A stretch of DNA of 64,000 nt from assembly GCF_036017035.1 (NCBI RefSeq), contig NZ_JAYXHS010000002.1, forward strand, positions 62,001 to 126,000. The letters are read 5' to 3'. This document shows, in pieces, positions 1 to 7,334 of the stretch. The stretch comes from Viridibacterium silvisoli. GTDB taxonomy: Bacteria > Pseudomonadota > Gammaproteobacteria > Burkholderiales > Rhodocyclaceae. Both the position numbers and the translations under genes were made by a program. Numbering within the stretch: the first letter of the stretch is position 1; every line of letters begins with the position of its first letter. Below the pieces are notes generated by a model. The model was given only the letters and a program-made list of their open reading frames with translations, had not been told where the DNA came from and searched no databases.

Positions 1-1
1 T

Positions 2-1240
2 AGCCAGCTTCTGACAGAGTTCTCGCGGACGCGAGAGGCCGCGGCGGGCGCCGCCAATGCTTCTGCCAAACAGGATCTTCAAGCCGCGCAGCGGCGCCAG
101 GGCTACACGCGCTATCGCGATTCCGTGAATGCGAGAGTCATTTCTGCGCTGCAGACCGATGCACCTTTTCAGGAGCGCCTGGTGCATTTCTGGGCGAACC
201 ATTTCTGCGTGTCAGCGGACAATGTTTCGTCCGTTCCGCTGGTGGGCAGTCTCGAGCATGAGGCGATCCGCCCGCATGTGATGGGGCGCTTCGAGGACAT
301 GTTGATGGCCGTCGAGCATCACCCGGCCATGCTGTTCTACCTCGACCAGATTGCTTCGGTGGGGCCCGACAGTCGTTTTGCCGCCGCAGCCCGGGCACGC
401 AATGCGACACGTGAGCGGGGGCTCAACGAGAATCTCGCGCGAGAAATACTTGAGCTACATACATTGGGCGTGCGCAGTGGCTATACGCAAGAGGATGTCA
501 CGGAGTTTGCCCGCGCGCTGACGGGCTGGAGTCTGGAAGGCGAGCATGCTGCACGCGGCTGGTACACCGGCGGCTTCGCGTTTCGCGACAACATGCATCA
601 ACCGGGCGCGCGCACCATTCTCGGTCGCCGTTACGAGCAGCAGGGTGAGGCGCAGGCGCATGCCGTGCTGCACGATCTGGCCCGTGCGCCTGCAACCGCG
701 AATTTCATTGCCAGCAAGCTGGCGCGTCATTTCGCCGGCGATACGCCACCGTCTGCCCTGGTCGATCGTTTGGCGCGCGCTTTTACCGAGAGCGAGGGGG
801 ATCTGCCGACGGTGTATCGCGCACTCATCAACTCGCCCGAGCCGTGGCAGGAAGCTGGCGTCAAGTTCAAGACGCCGTGGGAATGGATGCTTTCGGCGAT
901 GCGCGGCTTCGGCATGGACGCCAATCCCCAGAGCGTCGCGCGCATGCAGATGCCACAGCTGTTCGAGCAACTCGCACAGCCTGTGTGGAAACCTGGCTCA
1001 CCAGCCGGCTGGCCGGATACGACAGCGGCATGGGCAGCGCCGGAGGCCATCGTGCGTCGTGTCGAAGAGGCCAACCGTCTCGCTGGCCAAGCCAGCGAAG
1101 GCCTTGAGCCACGCAGGCTGATGTCTGATCTCTTGGGCAGCGTAGCGAGCCCGGTGACGCGCAGTGTCATCGAAGGCGCGGACAGCCGTAACAACGCACT
1201 GGCCTTGCTGCTGGTGTCGCCAGAGTTCATGCGGAGATAG
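2..1240 (+). CDS. DUF1800 domain protein, 5' end outside the window
   Basis: The frame is open to the left edge, so the true start is upstream; 412 residues are visible, while family members usually have 450-600. The visible part has the family's conserved blocks: HFWANHF, LDQ followed by an Asn-rich region, NENLAREILELHTLG, YTQEDVTEFARALTGW and FKTPWEW near the C-terminus. A GTG at 125 is only an internal codon. DUF1800 proteins are of unknown biochemical function and are usually encoded next to a DUF1501 protein, exactly as here (4-base gap). Family assignment is firm; function is not known. Confidence 0.88.
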   Translation, partial: SQLLTEFSRTREAAAGAANASAKQDLQAAQRRQGYTRYRDSVNARVISALQTDAPFQERLVHFWANHFCVSADNVSSVPLVGSLEHEAIRPHVMGRFEDMLMAVEHHPAMLFYLDQIASVGPDSRFAAAARARNATRERGLNENLAREILELHTLGVRSGYTQEDVTEFARALTGWSLEGEHAARGWYTGGFAFRDNMHQPGARTILGRRYEQQGEAQAHAVLHDLARAPATANFIASKLARHFAGDTPPSALVDRLARAFTESEGDLPTVYRALINSPEPWQEAGVKFKTPWEWMLSAMRGFGMDANPQSVARMQMPQLFEQLAQPVWKPGSPAGWPDTTAAWAAPEAIVRRVEEANRLAGQASEGLEPRRLMSDLLGSVASPVTRSVIEGADSRNNALALLLVSPEFMRR

Positions 1241-1244
1241 AACC

Positions 1245-2402
1245 ATGCATCGTCACAGCAAAGTCCGTCGCGACTTCCTGACCTTCTCCGCTGCGGGCGC
1301 TGCAGTGCTACTCGCCCCGCGCATGGCTTTCGCCACAGTCGCCAGCGATCGGCGTTTCGTTTTCATCATCCAGCGCGGTGCTGCAGATGGTTTGCATCTG
1401 GTGCCGCCGGTCGGTGATCCCGACTACGTCCGCCAGCGTCAAGCGCTCGCAGTTGAGGCCAGCATTGTTACGCGGCTCGACGACACTTTCGGTCTGCATC
1501 CATCGCTGGTCGAAGCAGCGAAAATGTATAGATCGGGCGAGGCGCTGTTCGTACATGCTGTCTCATCGCGCTACCGTGACCGCTCGCACTTCGATGGCCA
1601 GAACGTCATTGAAACAGGCGGCAGCGGGCCATATCAGGTCAAGGATGGCTGGCTCAATCGCCTGGCGGGTTTGATGCCCGCAGGCAAGCCTTTGCCGATG
1701 TCATTTGCACCGACTGTGCCGATAGCCCTGCGTGGCGCAGTCGAAGTGAGCTCCTATGCCACATCGAAGCTGCCCGAGCCGGGCGACGAGTTGCTGGCGC
1801 GTGTCAGCATGCTCTATCGCGACGACGCGCAATTGCATGGCCTGTGGTCGGCGGCGATGCAGGTGCGCGGCATGGCGGGCGAGGCCAGAGCGGGGCAAGA
1901 CCCGGCCAGCCTCGGCAAGCTCGCCGCCTCCTTCCTCGTACGCCCCGATGGCCCGCGCATCGCGATGCTGGAAACGGTAGGTTGGGATACGCACAACCAG
2001 CAGGCGGGGCGGCTTGATCGTCTGCTGAGAGGCTTCGACGGCATGCTGGCGGGTCTGCGCGATGGTCTGGGCGAACAGTGGCAGAACACTACCGTGCTCG
2101 TCGCAACAGAGTTCGGCCGCACTGTCGCTGTCAATGGGACGGGTGGCACGGATCATGGCACCGGCAGCGCGGCGATGCTGTTCGGTGGTGCGGTCAAAGG
2201 GGGAAGAGTGCTTGCCGATTGGCCTGGCCTTGCGCAAGCATCGCTGTTCGAGAATCGTGATCTGCGTCCGACGGCTTCGCTGGAAAGTCTCATTGCCACA
2301 GCAGCTGCCGAAACCTTCCGGCTCGATCCGGAGCGTGTCGCACGTGCGTTGATTGAGGGTGGCAGTTCAGGCAGGACATGGAGTGGCCTGGTGCGGGCGT
2401 AG
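1245..2402 (+). CDS. DUF1501 family protein with Tat signal
   Basis: 385 residues from the ATG just after the DUF1800 stop; an earlier in-frame start at 1164 lies inside the upstream gene and is rejected. The N-terminus has a twin-arginine signal (RRDFLTFSAAGAAVLLAP, then AFA as a likely cleavage site), so export as a folded protein is inferred. DUF1501 proteins belong to the alkaline-phosphatase/sulfatase-like superfamily; visible blocks include FIIQRGAADG, RSHFDGQNVIE, TVGWDTHNQQ and EFGRTV with GTDHGTG. It is probably co-transcribed with the DUF1800 gene. Substrate unknown. Confidence 0.88.
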   Translation: MHRHSKVRRDFLTFSAAGAAVLLAPRMAFATVASDRRFVFIIQRGAADGLHLVPPVGDPDYVRQRQALAVEASIVTRLDDTFGLHPSLVEAAKMYRSGEALFVHAVSSRYRDRSHFDGQNVIETGGSGPYQVKDGWLNRLAGLMPAGKPLPMSFAPTVPIALRGAVEVSSYATSKLPEPGDELLARVSMLYRDDAQLHGLWSAAMQVRGMAGEARAGQDPASLGKLAASFLVRPDGPRIAMLETVGWDTHNQQAGRLDRLLRGFDGMLAGLRDGLGEQWQNTTVLVATEFGRTVAVNGTGGTDHGTGSAAMLFGGAVKGGRVLADWPGLAQASLFENRDLRPTASLESLIATAAAETFRLDPERVARALIEGGSSGRTWSGLVRA

Positions 2403-2431
2403 GGCGGAACCTCCTGCGGCGTTCCGCCCTA
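2400..2431. terminator. Perfect hairpin between convergent genes containing both stop codons
   Basis: An 11-bp perfect inverted repeat (arms 2400-2410 TAGGGCGGAAC and 2421-2431 GTTCCGCCCTA, 10-nt loop). The outermost bases of the arms are the TAG stop codons of the DUF1501 gene (+) and the HIRAN gene (-). There is no T-tract, so a simple Rho-independent terminator is not shown; a bidirectional terminator or mRNA 3'-end protection is inferred. Confidence 0.6.
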
Positions 2432-2815
2432 CCTGAACTCCGCGAACACTTCGATCAAAATCCGCTCACGTGGATTCGGGTGCTCGCGCAGCTTCGAGAT
2501 GCGCGCAGACAGGCTTGTGCCACGGTCCAGCGCCGCTGCAATCGGCCCGCTCTGGTCGCGCGGCACATAACCGAGCACATGCCCTTGCCAGTCGACGCGT
2601 ACGGCCAATGGATCGTGCTTGTTGTCTGCCTCGCGCACCAGCGTCAGCGCGTCACCCTCGTGCAACAGCGGCCACACATCGCCGCCCTGATGATAGCCAA
2701 CGCCTGCCAGAGTCACCGTCTGCACACGAACGCGTGTGGCGGCGTGGGCCGAGACAAACAGCAGGGCAGCAATCAGCAGGAGAGGTGTCAGCAGGCAAAC
2801 GCGGCTTGCAGCCAT
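2429..2815 (-). CDS. Exported HIRAN-domain protein
   Basis: 128 residues. I use the ATG that gives a clean Sec signal peptide (MAASR, then LLTPLLLIAALLFVSAHA) rather than the upstream start at 2905. The mature part matches the HIRAN fold pattern: TVTLAGVGYHQG, LVREADNKHDPLAVRV, HVLGYVPRDQSGPIAAALD. HIRAN domains are best known as DNA-end binding modules in SNF2 helicases such as HLTF, but small stand-alone exported versions exist in proteobacteria with unknown role. Its start overlaps the 3' end of yraN by 28 bases, so the two are probably one transcript. Confidence 0.8.
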   Translation of the reverse strand: MAASRVCLLTPLLLIAALLFVSAHAATRVRVQTVTLAGVGYHQGGDVWPLLHEGDALTLVREADNKHDPLAVRVDWQGHVLGYVPRDQSGPIAAALDRGTSLSARISKLREHPNPRERILIEVFAEFR

Positions 2816-3219
2816 TCGATATTCTTGGAATTGAGACCGTCGAGCAGCATGGCATCGAATCGGCAATTGCGATTGGCATACGCGCGACCTGCGCCGGATA
2901 ACCACATGCGACTCGCCAGGATGATGCGCTTCTGCTTGGTCGGTGTGATGCTGCCAGCCGCACCACCGAAATGCGCATGCTGGCGCAAACGCACTTCGAC
3001 GAAGAGTATTGCGCCGGCATGCTCGGCAATCAGATCGATTTCGCCGCCCTTGTAGCGCACATTGCGCGCAAGGATGCGTGCGCCCTGTTTCTCAAGGTAG
3101 CGGGCCGCGAGTGCTTCCGCTTTTGCTCCGGACGCGTTATTGGCCGACGCAGCTTGCCCGCCGCAGGCGCGCAGCAGACAATGCCAGACTTCCTGAAATC
3201 GGTTCGCCAGCGCCCCCAT
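2788..3219 (-). CDS. yraN: YraN / UPF0102 nuclease-fold protein
   Basis: 143 residues, close to the family norm of about 120-130. The start is set by a GGGGA Shine-Dalgarno-like sequence upstream of the ATG at 3219; the longer frame to 3396 runs into rsmI. The conserved UPF0102 core is present: GAKAEALAARYLEKQGARIL, GEIDLIAEHAGAILFVEVRLR. The E-D-E-x-R/K layout resembles Holliday-junction-resolvase-like nucleases, with Arg where most homologues have EVK. Biochemical function is unproven. Divergent from rsmI, with overlapping start codons, and overlapping the HIRAN gene downstream. Confidence 0.9.
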   Translation of the reverse strand: MGALANRFQEVWHCLLRACGGQAASANNASGAKAEALAARYLEKQGARILARNVRYKGGEIDLIAEHAGAILFVEVRLRQHAHFGGAAGSITPTKQKRIILASRMWLSGAGRAYANRNCRFDAMLLDGLNSKNIEWLQAAFAC

Positions 3220-4117
3220 GCTTCCCCAATCTGAAGAAAACCCGCTTGACCCGAGCGACGCGCCCGACTCGGGCGGAGCGCTGCATCGTTCGCCCGCATT
3301 GTATGTGGTGGCCACGCCGCTCGGTAACCGCCAGGACATGACCCTAAGGGCATTGGCCGTGCTGCGTGCGGTGGATCTCGTCGCGTGCGAGGACAAGCGT
3401 CACAGTCAGCGCCTGTTCGATAGTCACGGACTCACGCCGCACACCTATGCGTTGCACGAGCACAACGAGCAGGAGGGTGCAACGCGCATTATCGAGCGCC
3501 TGACGCAAGGCCAGCACGTCGCCTTCGTCAGCGACGCAGGCACGCCTGCCGTTTCCGACCCAGGTGCGCGCCTCGTGGCGCGCGTGCAGGAGGCAGGTTT
3601 TCCCGTGATCCCGGTGCCGGGGCCATGCGCGGCGATTGCTGCCTTGTCTGCATCCGGCCTGAATACGGCGCGTTTCCAGTTCGTCGGCTTCTTGCCGTCG
3701 AAGTCCTCCGCACGCCGTTCAGCACTGGAAGATTTGCGCGGCCTGGATGCTGCGCTGGTGTTCTACGAAGCGCCGCACCGCGTGCGCGAGTGCATTGAAG
3801 ATCTCGCGGCCGTGCTGGAGACGACGCGTGAGGTCGTGGTGTGTCGCGAGCTGACGAAAATGTTTGAACAGATCGTCCGCATGCCGCTCGCAGATGCGCC
3901 GGCCTGGATCGCGGCCGACCCGAATCACGAGCGGGGTGAGTTCGTCATCCTTGTCGGTGCGCGCCCTGCGACTGAGGGTATTCCGCCCGAAGCGCAGCGG
4001 GTGCTCAAAATCCTGCTGCCAGAAGTGCCGCTCAAGCTGGCAGCCAAACTCACGGCGGAAATAACTGGCGCGTCGAAGAATGCCTTGTACGACTACGGGC
4101 TGTCTTTGAAGGCCTGA
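3218..4117 (+). CDS. rsmI: 16S rRNA (cytidine1402-2'-O)-methyltransferase
   Basis: 299 residues; E. coli RsmI has 286. It is the SAM-dependent 2'-O-ribose methyltransferase of 16S C1402, the same nucleotide whose base is N4-methylated by RsmH, which is also encoded in this window. Tetrapyrrole-methylase-fold motifs: LYVVATPLGNRQDMTLRAL, VACEDKRHSQRL, VAFVSDAGTPAVSDPGARLV, VIPVPGPCAAIAALSASGL, FYEAPHRVRE, CRELTKMFE. No other ATG lies between 3218 and the conserved block, which fixes the start inside the CATG shared with yraN. Confidence 0.96.
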   Translation: MLPQSEENPLDPSDAPDSGGALHRSPALYVVATPLGNRQDMTLRALAVLRAVDLVACEDKRHSQRLFDSHGLTPHTYALHEHNEQEGATRIIERLTQGQHVAFVSDAGTPAVSDPGARLVARVQEAGFPVIPVPGPCAAIAALSASGLNTARFQFVGFLPSKSSARRSALEDLRGLDAALVFYEAPHRVRECIEDLAAVLETTREVVVCRELTKMFEQIVRMPLADAPAWIAADPNHERGEFVILVGARPATEGIPPEAQRVLKILLPEVPLKLAAKLTAEITGASKNALYDYGLSLKA

Positions 4118-4128
4118 CTCGTAGTCCT

Positions 4129-4926
4129 TCAGAAAGGATTGGCGGGCGGAATCGAGACGCCTTTGGGGCGGTCTGGTGTGCTGCGTCGGGCTGCTTCGAT
4201 GACCCGCTGTCTTTCCTGTTCGGCGCGCCGCGCTTCTTCCTGGCGCCGATAGTCATCTTGCCGCTGTTGGTCGCGCGCCTGGCTCTGTAGTTCGCGGCTC
4301 TTGCGTTCTTCGTCGCGGCGCCGGTTGTCCTCTGCGGCTTGCAGGCGTCGTGAGGTATTGTCGGCTTCCGAAATGGCCCGATCGCGTTCGCGTTCCGCGC
4401 GTTCACGTTCGGCGCGCTCCTCGCGCTCGCGTTTTTGATCCTCGTAGATGGCGCGCGCATTCGCGCTGTCCGCGTCCGCCTTGGCTTCGATTTGCTTCTG
4501 GCGCTCTTTGGCTTCTTGTATGAGCAGGCGCTGCGCTTCCAGTGCCGCATTGCGCTCCTGTGCGGCATTGCGGATGGAGGCATAGGTGTAGTAGCCCAAG
4601 CCGAGCAGGACCAACATGACAATCGCTTTGGTGCGGCCAGACAAAAGGGGCTTGTTAATTTGCTCAGCGTCAATGTTGGGAGCTGCAGGTGCGAGGACAG
4701 GGCCTTGCAGCCTGAGGTCATAGGCCTCTCTGCGGGACGGGTTGCCCAGCGTGGAATATGCTTCCTTGATCAGGTTGTACTGAGCCTGTACGTCCAGCCC
4801 GGGAGCGGGGCGCAGCGTGCCGTCGTCAAATTTCGCGGTCAAACGGTCGAATGCGGCTCGAATGGTTTCCTGGCTGGCGACCGGGCTGACTTCCAGGATG
4901 TCGTAAAGCGATTTCTTGGTACTCAC
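4129..4926 (-). CDS. Membrane-anchored J-domain-like protein lacking HPD
   Basis: 265 residues. Residues 5-75 look like a DnaJ domain (SLYDILEVSPVASQETIRAAF, then YNLIKEAYSTLGNPSRREAYD) but the helix II-III loop reads FDDGTLRPAPG, without the His-Pro-Asp needed to stimulate Hsp70 ATPase. A single membrane segment follows at about 100-117, then about 130 residues of Arg/Glu/Gln/Ala-rich sequence likely to be coiled coil. It resembles betaproteobacterial DnaJ-like membrane proteins of unknown role. Convergent with rsmI (11-base gap) and divergent from pyrC. Confidence 0.75.
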   Translation of the reverse strand: MSTKKSLYDILEVSPVASQETIRAAFDRLTAKFDDGTLRPAPGLDVQAQYNLIKEAYSTLGNPSRREAYDLRLQGPVLAPAAPNIDAEQINKPLLSGRTKAIVMLVLLGLGYYTYASIRNAAQERNAALEAQRLLIQEAKERQKQIEAKADADSANARAIYEDQKREREERAERERAERERDRAISEADNTSRRLQAAEDNRRRDEERKSRELQSQARDQQRQDDYRRQEEARRAEQERQRVIEAARRSTPDRPKGVSIPPANPF

Positions 4927-5006
4927 TGCAGGGGCCCCGTAGATGCTGTTGGATGGCTTTCGTGTCTACTGATGCATTTGCCATGCGGCACTGAGAATAA
5001 GCGAGT

Positions 5007-5062
5007 GGATTCACAGTTTGCAACATCTGGCGAGGCAACTCCGTGAATCCTGTTGCATTCAC
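5007..5062. promoter_or_regulatory. Three copies of an ATTCAC motif in inverted orientation upstream of pyrC
   Basis: GGATTCAC (5007-5014) is repeated inverted as GTGAATCC (5043-5050), and a third ATTCAC (5057-5062) forms a perfect 6-bp dyad with the second, spaced 8. They lie in the divergent region between the J-like gene and pyrC, where an operator would be expected. I do not recognise the binding protein. Confidence 0.3.
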
Positions 5063-5123
5063 TGCGGCGACGATTTGAGCGGTAAACTGTTTCCTTGTTT
5101 ACTTCGATCCGGTTCCGGTTGCC

Positions 5124-6167
5124 ATGCAGCAAATCACAATTACTCGCCCCGACGATTGGCACATCCATCTGCGCGATGACGCGTCCCTCGCGACGACCGT
5201 GCCGGATGCGGCGCGTCAGTTTGGCCGCGCTATCGTCATGCCTAATCTGCGACCTCCCGTCACCACCGTTACGCAGGCCGCCGCCTACCGCGACCGGATT
5301 CTCGCAGCTGTGCCGGCGGGCTTAAAGTTTGAACCGCTGATGACGTTGTATCTGACAGATAACACCCCACCTGATGAGATAGATCGGGCGAAGGCGAGTG
5401 GGTTTGTGCATGCGGTCAAGCTGTATCCGGCTGGTGCGACAACGAACTCTGACGCTGGCGTGACATCGATCGACAAGGTTTCTGCCACGCTTGAGCGTAT
5501 GCAGAAGGTCGGATTGCCCTTACTGGTTCATGGCGAGGTGACGCATGCTGATGTGGATATCTTTGATCGCGAGCGTGTCTTTATTGATCGCGTATTCTTA
5601 CCGCTCCAAAAAGCGTTCCCTGGCCTACGCACGGTCTTCGAACACATCACGACTGCCGAGGCAGCGCAATTCGTAAGCGGGGCAGGTGACAACGTGGCAG
5701 CGACCATTACTGCCCATCACTTGCTGATGAATCGCAACGCCCTGTTTGTGGGGGGCGTTCGCCCGCATAACTACTGCCTTCCAGTGCTCAAGCGCGAAAC
5801 GCATCGCGCCGCGTTGGTGGCTGCCGCCATCTCCGGCAATCCGCGTTTCTTCCTCGGCACCGATTCAGCCCCGCACGCGAAAAGCACCAAAGAAGCGGCT
5901 TGCGGTTGCGCGGGCTGCTATACGGCCAATGCGGCGATCGAGCTGTACGCGGAGGCCTTCGAGCAGGCCGGCGCGCTGGACAAGCTGGAAGCATTCGCCA
6001 GCCACAACGGTCCGGACTGGTATGGCTTGCCGCGCAACGCCGAGCGCATCACGGTGAAGCGAGAAAGCTGGACTCTGCCGGCATCCATTGACTACCTGCC
6101 GGGAGATCCGGTCGTGCCGCTGCGCGCAGGCGAAACGCTGTCCTGGCGCATCGCATCCGGAAACTGA
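5124..6167 (+). CDS. pyrC: Dihydroorotase (class II)
   Basis: 347 residues, the usual length for the PyrC-type dihydroorotase, which cyclises carbamoyl-aspartate to dihydroorotate in pyrimidine synthesis. The binuclear zinc site is visible: H13 and H15 in DWHIHLRDD, K99 (the carboxylated lysine) in AVKLYPAGATTN, His in LVHGEVT and FEHITT, and Asp in LGTDSAPH. Substrate-binding MPNLRPPV is present. The ATG overlaps no other gene; a lipoprotein gene starts 2 bases after the stop. Confidence 0.97.
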   Translation: MQQITITRPDDWHIHLRDDASLATTVPDAARQFGRAIVMPNLRPPVTTVTQAAAYRDRILAAVPAGLKFEPLMTLYLTDNTPPDEIDRAKASGFVHAVKLYPAGATTNSDAGVTSIDKVSATLERMQKVGLPLLVHGEVTHADVDIFDRERVFIDRVFLPLQKAFPGLRTVFEHITTAEAAQFVSGAGDNVAATITAHHLLMNRNALFVGGVRPHNYCLPVLKRETHRAALVAAAISGNPRFFLGTDSAPHAKSTKEAACGCAGCYTANAAIELYAEAFEQAGALDKLEAFASHNGPDWYGLPRNAERITVKRESWTLPASIDYLPGDPVVPLRAGETLSWRIASGN

Positions 6168-6169
6168 AG

Positions 6170-6589
6170 ATGAGGTCTTCCCGCCTGTTCGTGCTGTTGC
6201 CGTTGTTGTTGGCGCTTGCTGGTTGTGAGAACAGTGGCGTCTCATATCAGATCGATGGCGACAAGGAGCATTCGATCAGCCTGCTACGCGAACAGAACGT
6301 GCCCTGGGGCAAGGTCGAGCAGTCGCTCGTGCCTGCGCGTGCGCCGGATTGTCAGCGGCGGGTCCAGATCGATCCGGATAAGCGGGAATTCACGGAGATG
6401 AAGCTTTACGTGAACGACACGCGCCTGTATGTCGCCAATCAGGGCAAGAACTGGTGGGCGGTGGGCACCCAGTCCTGTCAGGTGCAGAAGTTCAAGACGC
6501 CTCCTGTTGATCCCGGCGACCTGATTGGCAGTTTCAAGAAGAAAGGCGACGCGCTGGTCTTCGAGCCGGTGCCTGAGGCTGCCCAGTAA
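6170..6589 (+). CDS. Predicted lipoprotein, unknown function
   Basis: 139 residues. A signal peptide ends in a lipobox (LALAGC, Cys19), so lipid anchoring is predicted; E at +2 argues against the Asp +2 inner-membrane retention rule. The mature part has two cysteines (DCQRRV and QSCQVQ) that could pair in the periplasm, and ends FKKKGDALVFEPVP. It starts 2 bases after pyrC, so it is probably on the same transcript, but nothing links it to pyrimidine synthesis. I do not recognise the family. Confidence 0.8.
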   Translation: MRSSRLFVLLPLLLALAGCENSGVSYQIDGDKEHSISLLREQNVPWGKVEQSLVPARAPDCQRRVQIDPDKREFTEMKLYVNDTRLYVANQGKNWWAVGTQSCQVQKFKTPPVDPGDLIGSFKKKGDALVFEPVPEAAQ

Positions 6590-6635
6590 GTTCCTTTGCG
6601 ACCGATGCCGATTAGGTCGCTGCGCCCAAGTCCCC

Positions 6636-6641
6636 TATAAT
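6636..6641 (+). promoter_or_regulatory. -10 element of rnpB promoter
   Basis: A perfect TATAAT lies 8 bases upstream of the predicted 5' end of the RNase P RNA. The -35 region (TTAGGT about 18 bp upstream) is weak. Placement relative to the RNA makes this a convincing sigma70 promoter. Confidence 0.75.
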
Positions 6642-6648
6642 CGCGCCC

Positions 6649-7044
6649 GGGAAGTTCGCCAGGCAGTCGCGGCATGCTTGCGTGTCGAGGAAAGTCCGGG
6701 CCCCGTAGAGCAGGATGCCGGCTAACGGCCGGGCGCTATAAGCCGAGCGACGCAAGTCGGTTGGCCCAAGGCGACGGAAAGTGCAACAGAGAATAGACCG
6801 CCGATGGCTCCGCGAGGAGATCAGGTAAGGGTGAAACGGCGAGGTAAGAGCTCACCGCAGGACTGGCGACAGGACTGGCACGGTAAACCCCATCCGGGGC
6901 AAGGCCAAATAGGGGAGCGTTGATGCGGCTCGCAGAGCTCCCGGGTAGGCTGCTAGAGCCATGTAGTAATGCATGGACCAGAGGAATGACTGCCCCGCAG
7001 CCGTAAGGCTGCGCGACAGAACCCGGCTTATCGGCGGACTTCCC
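6649..7044 (+). ncRNA. rnpB: RNase P RNA, class A
   Basis: About 396 nt. This is the catalytic RNA that matures tRNA 5' ends. Universally conserved pieces occur in order: AGGAAAGTCCGGGC near the 5' end, GTGCAACAGAGA, CCGATGG, GATCAGGTAAGGGTGAAA, GGTAAGAGCTCACCG, ACGGTAAACCCCATCCGG, GCAAGGCCAAATAGGGG, and ACAGAACCCGGCTTATCGG at the 3' end. The 5' GGGAAGTTCGCC pairs with the 3' GGCGGACTTCCC to form helix P1 (one G-U), which sets both ends to within a few bases. Frames read across it on either strand are not genes. Confidence 0.97.
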
Positions 7045-7096
7045 AATCTCCGCGCGTAGCAAATCCCCCAAGTTCCAGAAGTAAATCCTTCGCTGG

Positions 7097-7131
7097 CGAG
7101 GCGTTCTGCCTCGTTCTGGCCGCTTCCGGCC
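7097..7131 (+). other. Two consecutive small hairpins downstream of rnpB
   Basis: CGAGGC-GTTCT-GCCTCG (7097-7113) is followed at once by GGCCG-CTTC-CGGCC (7118-7131). No T-run follows, so they are not clear intrinsic terminators, but they are the only structures between rnpB and the mra promoter and may help end or trim the rnpB transcript. The rest of 7045-7216 holds nothing I can identify. Confidence 0.35.
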
Positions 7132-7216
7132 GCCCTTGTGGTTCTCTTTGCCAGAACGACGCTCCGTCGCTTTCTCCAAACCCCTGTTTTAAAGGGCATT
7201 CCGTCCGGTTCTTCGC

Positions 7217-7245
7217 TTGACCACCTTTTTCTTTCCATCTAAAGT
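7217..7245 (+). promoter_or_regulatory. mra promoter of the dcw cluster
   Basis: TTGACC (7217-7222), 17-bp spacer, TAAAGT (7240-7245). The -10 overlaps the first MraZ box, which fits the known autorepression of mraZ clusters. Confidence 0.65.
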
Positions 7246-7280
7246 GGTAAGAAGTGGTAGAAAATGGGTAGAAGTGGATA
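7241..7280 (+). promoter_or_regulatory. MraZ operator: four 10-bp direct repeats
   Basis: Four units of the form AAAGTGG-N3 in tandem: AAAGTGGtaa, gAAGTGGtag, aAAATGGgta, gAAGTGGata. TGG recurs at 7245, 7255, 7265 and 7275, exactly one helical turn apart. MraZ is known to bind phased GTGG-type direct repeats ahead of its own gene as a ring-shaped oligomer; four boxes rather than the three of E. coli are present here. Confidence 0.85.
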
Positions 7281-7334
7281 AGAGTTGAGTCTCCGTGGGG
7301 AGAAGTGCTCTGTCCCGGTCGCGAAAGGGAGTGC

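Noticed and set aside
6736..7179. 147-codon open frame on the minus strand
   Set aside because: Lies across the RNase P RNA, whose conserved structure explains the sequence.
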